38,246 bases of DNA from NCBI GenBank assembly GCA_027314645.1, contig DAHVAL010000017.1, forward strand, positions 1 through 38,246. Reading direction: 5' to 3'. A program made the translations under genes and the position numbers. This stretch comes from Nitrospirota bacterium (GTDB lineage: Bacteria > Nitrospirota > Leptospirillia > Leptospirillales > Leptospirillaceae). Below the pieces are notes generated by a model, which saw only the letters and a program-made list of their open reading frames with translations, was not told the DNA's origin and did not search any database. Positions 32,921 through 38,246 of the stretch are shown here, piece by piece (the first letter of the stretch is position 1; each line of letters opens with the position of its first letter).

Positions 32921-34628
32921 CGGTTCCATGTATACGATCATGAGGGAATCCTTCGCAAAACTTCTCGCCATTGTCGGACTGGGCCCGTTTCGGAAAAACC
33001 GCGCGGTCCATCCCGGATCTCCCGATCGGCCCGGGCGACGGACTTCTCCCGTGATCGCCCGCGACCCGTGCGGGGACGATCTCCCCCACGGAGGTCCGTT
33101 GTTCCGGGCTCCGGGCCGCGCTCCCTCCTTTTTCCGATTTCGGCCGCACCTTCGCCGCATGGAAGAAATGACCCGAAGAGCCGTGAGGGCGGAGGCCGAG
33201 CCCGACCGGAAAGGGACTTCGTCCTCCCCCCGAGGAACCGCCTCCGTAAGAGTGCGCCGGATCCTCCCGGCCCTCTTCTTCCTGGCCCTCTTCTTCCTGG
33301 CCCTCTCCTTCCCGCTCACGATGACCCGTTCCTATGCCGACTCCTCCCAGGCGAACCAGCCCGCCCCTTCGGCGCCCTCGACCTCGGCTCCGGCACCGGC
33401 GCCGCCCGCCGCGCCGTCCGCTCCGTCGGACCTCGTGCTTCCTGCGTTAAATATTCACCTCAAAGGGTTCGTGGACGTCTACGGCCAGTACAATCCCACC
33501 TCGGCCTCGGAAACCGATTTTCGGGCCTACGATTACGGGGCCAACTCCTTTAACCTCAACATGGCCCAGATCAAGCTCTGGCGACCGGATGACGACGGGG
33601 TCGGGTTCGTCCTCCGGACGGACTTCGGCCCCGGCGCGTATGCGTCGGGCCAGAGCTTTGCCCCAGGGTACTTCGGCGGGCTCGGAACTTCGAACACCCT
33701 GACGACCACCAATCTTCGAAGCGGCAACGCCGTCATGCCCTATTCCTCCTTCTGGCTTGAAGAGGCGTACATCAACTTCTACGTGCCGAAGACCTCCAAG
33801 GAACTTGAAGTCATCACCGGCCAGTTCCAGACCCTGGCAAACTTCGAAGTCATCCAGCCCACCGGCAACTGGATGATCTCGGAGGGCTACACCTTCTTTC
33901 TCGGGCCCTACACCCACACGGGCGTCCGTCTCCATGACACTCCCAACGCCACCACCAACCTTTACCTCGGGGTGAACAACGGATGGAACTCGAATTTCCA
34001 GGAGAATCAGGGAACCTATTTCCAGGATCTCGAGGCGGGCGTGGTGGCAAACCCCCTCTCCTGGCTCAATATCAATTTTTCCGGCTACTTCGGCCCCCAG
34101 GTCCGGTCGGTGTATTTTGATCCGCTCACCTATGGTCCCGGCGGAGCCTTGGCCGGCATGAAGACGCTCTATGCCGACGCAAACAACCCGACCTGGCGGG
34201 ATTACGGAGCCTTCGTCGTCGAGGCGGGGCCCTTTGCGCACTTCACCTTGGTGACGGACGAGTCTTACGGCTGGCAGGCCGAAGGCGCGGTCGACCCCGC
34301 CACCGGGACGCCGATCGGAAACGCCAGCTGGTATTCGAGCGAAAATTTCGTTCGATACGATCTCAACGACACCATGGATCTGGTGGCCCGATACGAGGTC
34401 TTTTACGATCCCAACGGCTTCTTCACCGGAATTCCCGGAACGGCGATCAACGACGAAACGGTGGATTTCCAATGGAACTTCATGCCGAATGTGATCAGTC
34501 GGGTCGAGTACCGGCATGACAACGCGAACACGCCCCTGTTCAACAACCCCGTGTACAATGGAGGAAACAGGGGACCGGCTCTTTACACCCAGGACACCGT
34601 CGACCTTGAGCTGATTTATGCCTTTTAA
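32904..34628 (+). CDS. Outer-membrane beta-barrel porin (BBP2/OmpL-like) with chimeric N-terminus
   Basis: 574 residues if started at 32904, which has the best ribosome site. The first ~30 residues derive from kdpB (MKKKTP start); about 85 residues of low-complexity, Arg/Pro-rich sequence follow before a typical signal peptide (RRILPALFFLALFFLAL...SYA). Real translation may therefore begin at the ATG 33159 or the GTG 33252, which has an ideal short n-region but poor ribosome site. The mature protein has a Pro/Ala linker, then alternating amphipathic strands (IHLKGFVDVYGQYNP, SFWLEEAYINFYV) and ends in aromatic LIYAF, the outer-membrane signature. It probably forms a diffusion pore. Placement behind a copy of the kdp promoter suggests a link with ion or osmotic stress. 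Confidence 0.8.
   Translation: MKKKTPGSMYTIMRESFAKLLAIVGLGPFRKNRAVHPGSPDRPGRRTSPVIARDPCGDDLPHGGPLFRAPGRAPSFFRFRPHLRRMEEMTRRAVRAEAEPDRKGTSSSPRGTASVRVRRILPALFFLALFFLALSFPLTMTRSYADSSQANQPAPSAPSTSAPAPAPPAAPSAPSDLVLPALNIHLKGFVDVYGQYNPTSASETDFRAYDYGANSFNLNMAQIKLWRPDDDGVGFVLRTDFGPGAYASGQSFAPGYFGGLGTSNTLTTTNLRSGNAVMPYSSFWLEEAYINFYVPKTSKELEVITGQFQTLANFEVIQPTGNWMISEGYTFFLGPYTHTGVRLHDTPNATTNLYLGVNNGWNSNFQENQGTYFQDLEAGVVANPLSWLNINFSGYFGPQVRSVYFDPLTYGPGGALAGMKTLYADANNPTWRDYGAFVVEAGPFAHFTLVTDESYGWQAEGAVDPATGTPIGNASWYSSENFVRYDLNDTMDLVARYEVFYDPNGFFTGIPGTAINDETVDFQWNFMPNVISRVEYRHDNANTPLFNNPVYNGGNRGPALYTQDTVDLELIYAF
33271..33300 (+). repeat. 15-bp tandem repeat in the porin signal peptide
   Basis: CCCTCTTCTTCCTGG occurs twice in a row, with a partial third copy behind it, encoding ALFFL-ALFFL-AL. 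Slippage here changes the hydrophobic core by five residues without a frameshift. Confidence 0.8.
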
Positions 34629-35065
34629 CCTCGAACCGCCGCTTTTTGCTCATCGGGGACGCGTTTCTCGAGGGGCATTCGGAAAAACCGGAAGAAGCCG
34701 TCCGCAGGGGCGCATTGACAGCAGGACGAGAATCGGGCAGTGTCGTGACAGCGATCACGGCCCTTGTCGCCGGGCGTTCGACGGGTGCTATCCTACTCGG
34801 ACCCCGCTCGCCGGGAGTCCGCAACGGTCGCGATCGTCTTCCCCGCCGCGATGTGTTCCGGACGCAGCGGCCGATGTCCGCCCCAAAGGAGCACTAGGAC
34901 AACCGCCGGACTCCGCTGCTAGAAAGGCTGCCGAGATGGACGATTTCGGAATTCGCTCACATGGATATCGATCCTCCACGCACCAACCGGCCGCGATCGC
35001 CGCAGGGACTCCGCGCCGATCATCCGGCGCGGGCAGGACCGGCCCGATGAACGGGACAGACTGAC
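34629..35065. other. Intergenic region between porin and APC permease genes
   Basis: 437 bp. A frame at 34646-34897 is open (83 codons) but not convincing. I looked for a c-di-AMP (ydaO-type) riboswitch, given the possible potassium link, and did not find its conserved segments. No terminator is clear. Confidence 0.4.
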
Positions 35066-36970
35066 ATGGCCCTTTTTCACCTCTACCACGAGACGAGACG
35101 GACAATCACCCGCTTCCAGGAATCCGTGCTCCGGCGGGTCGTCGGGGTCGGCGCGCTCTTCTCCTCCGGCTATGGGGATGTCGGATCCTCGATTTATTTC
35201 GCCCTGGGAGTCACGACGGTCTATGCGGGCGGAGCCTCCTTCGTCGCCATCTTCATTGCCGGACTCTTCTTCATCGCGACCGTGCTCTCCTACGCGGAGC
35301 TGTCGTCGGCCCTTCCCGAAGCGGGAGGAGCCTCCCTCTTTTCCCAGCGGGCCTTCGGGGACGGATGGGCCTTTTTCGCGGGATGGGCCCTCCTGCTGGA
35401 CTACGTGATCACCCTGGCGATCAGCGCCTTTTCCATCGGTCCCTACCTCGGATATTTCTTTCCGATCCTGAAGACGAGCATCCAGGCCAATGTCACCTTT
35501 ACCGGGGGAATCATTCTGGTCCTGATCCTGCTCAATGTCTTCGGCCTCCGGGAGTCTTCCTGGGTGAGCCTACTCCTGGCCGGATTCGATATTCTGACCC
35601 AGTTGTCGCTCATGATCCTGGGACTGGTCTTTCTTTTTGACGTTCCCAAGCTCCTCGGCCAGTTTTCCCTCGGCACGAACCCGACCTGGCCTCATTTCCT
35701 CTACGGCATTTCGGTGGCGATGGTGGCCTACATCGGGATCGAAGCCATCAGCCAGATGGCCTCCGAGGCCCGTGATCCGGAACGATCCGTCCCCCGCGCG
35801 ATGTTTCTCACCATGGGCACGACCGTGCTTCTGTATTCGGGGATCAGCTTGGTCGCCCTCTCCGCCATGAGCCCGAAGCTCATGTCGACCGTCTGGGTCA
35901 ACGATCCGATCGCCGGCATCGCCCACTTCATCCCCCACGTCCACCAGTATCTTGGCCCGTGGGTCGCGATCCTGGGGGCCACCATCCTTACCGTCGCCGC
36001 AAACGCGGGGCTGATCGGAGTGTCGCGCATCGCCTTTTCCATGTCCCACAATTTCCTGATCCATCCGATCTTCCGACGCACAACAAAACGGTTCAAGACC
36101 CCCGTCTACTCCATCGTCTTCTTCGGCTCGCTCGGAGCCCTGGTCGTCGCCTTCTTTCCCTACCTCGAAGTTCTGGCCGATCTCTACAATTACGGGGCGA
36201 TGCTCTCCTTTTCCATGACTCATCTGGCCCTGATCGCGCTTCGCAACAAGGAGCCGGATCTTCCCCGACCCTACAGGGTTCCCTTCTCCCTCCGTCTCGG
36301 AAAATGGGAGGTTCCCCTGCCCGCCCTCTTCGGCCTCATCGGAACCGGCGGCGTCTTTCTTATGGTGCTCCTCTTCCACAAGTACGGGAGGGTGTTCGGC
36401 ACGCTCTGGATCATCGCCGGGATCGTCTACTACTATCTCTACAGGAAAAAGTCCCGCATGCCCATCCTCGAACGCGTGACGGTCACCGAAATCCCGGACC
36501 CTCCCCAGTTCGCGGCAACCCGGCACAAGACCATCCTCGTCGCCACGTCGCCCGCCGCTCCCTCTCCCGTTCTTCGGGATATCACGAAAATCGCCCGCAT
36601 CGACGGAGCGCGCCTGATCGTGGCGACGGTGCTCGAGATTCCCGCAAGCCTTCCGATCAAGGCCCCGCTGCAGGCAGAAGAGGCGCAGGCCCGAAAGACG
36701 CTCGATCTGTGCCAGGCCATCGGGGTGGAGGAAGATGTCCTGATCGACACCCTGCTGTTGAGAAGCCGCTCCGTCGGAAAGTCCCTCGCCTCCCTCACCC
36801 GTCATGAAAAAGCCGACACCCTTGTCTTCAACGACACCGACTCGGCGGTCGCCCGATCGATCGACGCCGCTCTCCGCCACGCGCGCCTCCCCGCGGCGAT
36901 CTGGAAAATTCGTCCGCTGATCGCCTCCCCCGCCCGTCCTCAAGACCCCGCCGTCGAGTCCGGCTCCTAG
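35066..36970 (+). CDS. APC-superfamily permease with C-terminal universal-stress domain
   Basis: 634 residues from the ATG at 35066 (weak ribosome site, GGGAC). About twelve membrane helices span residues 25-460. FSSGYGDVGSSIYFALG is the unwound first helix of APC carriers, and SYAELSSALPEAGGA, YIGIEAISQMASEARDPERSVPRAM and ANAGLIGVSR are family blocks. After about residue 490 comes a soluble Usp-like domain (HKTILVATSPAAPSP...), often a nucleotide-binding regulator. APC-Usp fusions are usually called amino-acid transporters, but the GD.G.SIY motif also recalls the KUP/KimA potassium carriers. It lies between the kdp-promoter-linked porin and a sensor gene, so K+ or osmolyte transport is a reasonable guess, not shown. 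Substrate unknown. Confidence 0.85.
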   Translation: MALFHLYHETRRTITRFQESVLRRVVGVGALFSSGYGDVGSSIYFALGVTTVYAGGASFVAIFIAGLFFIATVLSYAELSSALPEAGGASLFSQRAFGDGWAFFAGWALLLDYVITLAISAFSIGPYLGYFFPILKTSIQANVTFTGGIILVLILLNVFGLRESSWVSLLLAGFDILTQLSLMILGLVFLFDVPKLLGQFSLGTNPTWPHFLYGISVAMVAYIGIEAISQMASEARDPERSVPRAMFLTMGTTVLLYSGISLVALSAMSPKLMSTVWVNDPIAGIAHFIPHVHQYLGPWVAILGATILTVAANAGLIGVSRIAFSMSHNFLIHPIFRRTTKRFKTPVYSIVFFGSLGALVVAFFPYLEVLADLYNYGAMLSFSMTHLALIALRNKEPDLPRPYRVPFSLRLGKWEVPLPALFGLIGTGGVFLMVLLFHKYGRVFGTLWIIAGIVYYYLYRKKSRMPILERVTVTEIPDPPQFAATRHKTILVATSPAAPSPVLRDITKIARIDGARLIVATVLEIPASLPIKAPLQAEEAQARKTLDLCQAIGVEEDVLIDTLLLRSRSVGKSLASLTRHEKADTLVFNDTDSAVARSIDAALRHARLPAAIWKIRPLIASPARPQDPAVESGS

Positions 36971-37417
36971 GCCAATCTTCGGGCCGTTGTCCAAGGGCAT
37001 GCCTCTCTTCGTCCCCTCTTCGGGAGGATGGAACGGAGAGAAGGCGGTGACGGCATCGCGGACCCCTTCCTCGCGATCTCTGGAACAGGACCCGTGCGCG
37101 TCAGATCCTCCTCCCGCGGAGTCGGCCCTGGAGGAGCTCGGTTCGCGCAGGCCGGGCCGAACCCGAACAATAGCCATACGGCCAGTTGCAGACGGACGGT
37201 TGGTCGGATATAAAGAAAGCTGAACCTCGCCAATGTCGGAGAAGGGAATGGTCATGGATTCTTTCATCCCCGGACGGCTGATCGGGGCGCAAACGCCCCA
37301 TCCCGAACCCCCTGCGTCTGATCCGGGGGAGCCAGCGCTCGCCGCATCCCTGTCGCGGAGGGCCGCCATGGAACGGGGTCCCGAATCGCCCGCGTCATTT
37401 TCCGCCGGACAACGGTC
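36971..37417. other. Intergenic region before the terminal sensor gene
   Basis: 447 bp with only short, unconvincing frames (36987-37223, 37233-37421). No clear promoter, terminator or repeat is seen. Confidence 0.4.
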
Positions 37418-38246
37418 GTGACCATTCCCGGCTTTGGGCGCGCACTCTTCGGATCCCACGAGTCGCAGAGGGTGGCTCCTCCCCTGTCCCGGCTACTCGT
37501 GACCCTGACCCTTTTGCTCTCTCTGGGCGTTTTCCTGCTCGACGCCCTGACCCCCCAGCGGCTGGTGGTGTCCATTCTCCAGGACGTTCCGATCGCGCTC
37601 ACCGGCTTGACGTTGAGACGGCGGTTCACCGTCCTGATGATGCTCCTGGGAATCCTCTCCAACATTCTGGCGGAGGCGATCAACGTCCATTCGGAAGGGG
37701 CGGTGAGCCCCATCGCCATCGCCAACCGTTTTTTCTCGGTGATCTCCTTTTTGCTCGTGGGCATCCTTGCAATGAAGATTCAGGATCACGCCCTCGAAGC
37801 AGGCAAGGTCCTCTCCGAGAACCGTCGGGCGGCCCGGGACCGAAAGGCGCGGGAACTGCTGGAAGAGCTTTCCCGCGAGTCCGATCCCCGCCATCTCTTG
37901 AACCGGCTCCCCTCAACCCTCCGGTCCCTGATCGGGGCAAAAGGGGTCATTCTGGCGGGAAGCCATGGAAACCGCTGGAGTTCTCCGATCCTTTCCGATC
38001 CTCCGTCGCTGTTTTTCTGGGGAGAGGGAGACCCTCTTCCCGGAGCCCTGGCCCTTCTTCTCGGGAAACCGTTCTTTCCACGCCCCATCTCCCAACTGAG
38101 CCTCAACCCGGTGCTCGAACAAAACGGCGCGGACGAAGGCGTGATCGCCCGCCTCAGGAGTCCGTTATCCGGTGAGACGGAGACGCCCACCCTGCTTCTC
38201 TTCGTCCTTGAGCCGCGCGAACCGGATGCCAGGGCGCTGATCGACG
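37418..38246 (+). CDS. Membrane sensor protein (four helices, GAF-like region), 3' end outside window
   Basis: The frame is open from the GTG at 37418 through the last base (276 codons). The start is uncertain because the ribosome site is weak, but the frame is closed by a stop near 37320. Four membrane helices (about residues 28-120) contain LDALTPQRLVVSILQDVPIA and a later SVISFLLVGILA, the layout of the small 4-helix input domain found in many sensor kinases and cyclases. A charged helix (about 120-150) and LSRESDPRHLLNRLPSTLRS lead into a GAF-like domain with IGAKGVIL. The output domain is missing, so kinase, GGDEF or phosphatase are all possible. 4TM plus GAF is also the order in the second half of KdpD, which makes this a candidate partner for the kinase-less KdpD at 22802. 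Confidence 0.7.
   Translation, partial: MTIPGFGRALFGSHESQRVAPPLSRLLVTLTLLLSLGVFLLDALTPQRLVVSILQDVPIALTGLTLRRRFTVLMMLLGILSNILAEAINVHSEGAVSPIAIANRFFSVISFLLVGILAMKIQDHALEAGKVLSENRRAARDRKARELLEELSRESDPRHLLNRLPSTLRSLIGAKGVILAGSHGNRWSSPILSDPPSLFFWGEGDPLPGALALLLGKPFFPRPISQLSLNPVLEQNGADEGVIARLRSPLSGETETPTLLLFVLEPREPDARALID

Noticed and set aside
34629-35065. c-di-AMP (ydaO-type) riboswitch before the APC-Usp gene
   Set aside because: A few G-rich pieces resemble it, but the conserved core segments and pairing are absent.
35570-37459. 629-codon open frame on the minus strand
   Set aside because: It is antisense to the APC-Usp permease gene, Asp/Gly/Arg-rich with no motifs, and is a GC-driven shadow.

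Overview
The window looks like a chromosomal stretch of a Gram-negative bacterium: lipoproteins and outer-membrane proteins, periplasmic c-type cytochromes, a TolC-type exporter, GC-rich operons separated by AT-rich accessory gaps, and no rRNA or tRNA. The gene content (nirK cluster with a two-domain copper oxidase, split Kdp system, sigma-54 regulator) would suit an acidophilic or chemolithotrophic lineage such as Leptospirillum (Nitrospirota). That assignment is inference from memory and was not tested by any search.

Layout. 1-933: the tail of an IS3-type transposase and a frameshifted nuclease-like gene. 1271-4723: a four-gene cluster of type C two-domain multicopper oxidase, diheme cytochrome c, monoheme cytochrome c and copper nitrite reductase. 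It is preceded by an FNR/CRP-type palindrome and closed by a strong hairpin. The order matches the ncgABC-nirK cluster known from Nitrosomonas. 4863-5525: a secreted papain-like cysteine protease. 6131-10627: palindromes, a PAS-type sigma-54 activator, a near-consensus sigma-54 promoter and two paralogous genes of unknown function separated by a 1.2 kb AT-rich gap. 10884-11270: diacylglycerol kinase. 11271-12477: gene remnants and a 37-bp direct repeat. 12478-19196: a complete YbhGFSR-like exporter (HlyD-type adaptor, two ATPases, two ABC-2 permeases, TolC-like outer-membrane protein) with overlapping stop/start codons. 19230-22679: DNA polymerase X and an orphan flavoprotein disulfide reductase.

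22802-29856 is a potassium (Kdp) locus of unusual build. A divergent gene carries two tandem KdpD sensor modules but no histidine kinase. It faces kdpB, then a 26-residue membrane microprotein, kdpF, kdpA and kdpC. After a minus-strand pair (glycosyltransferase 9 and MFS transporter), the 158-bp region ahead of kdpB reappears as a diverged copy at 32763-32920 in front of an outer-membrane porin, followed by an APC permease with a C-terminal Usp domain. This suggests that the porin was wired into Kdp-type control by promoter duplication. The window ends inside a membrane sensor (four transmembrane segments, then a GAF-like region) that could be a kinase.

The most notable points are the tandem kinase-less KdpD, the duplicated kdp promoter, the sigma-54/paralogue-pair module and the ncgABC-nirK-like cluster.
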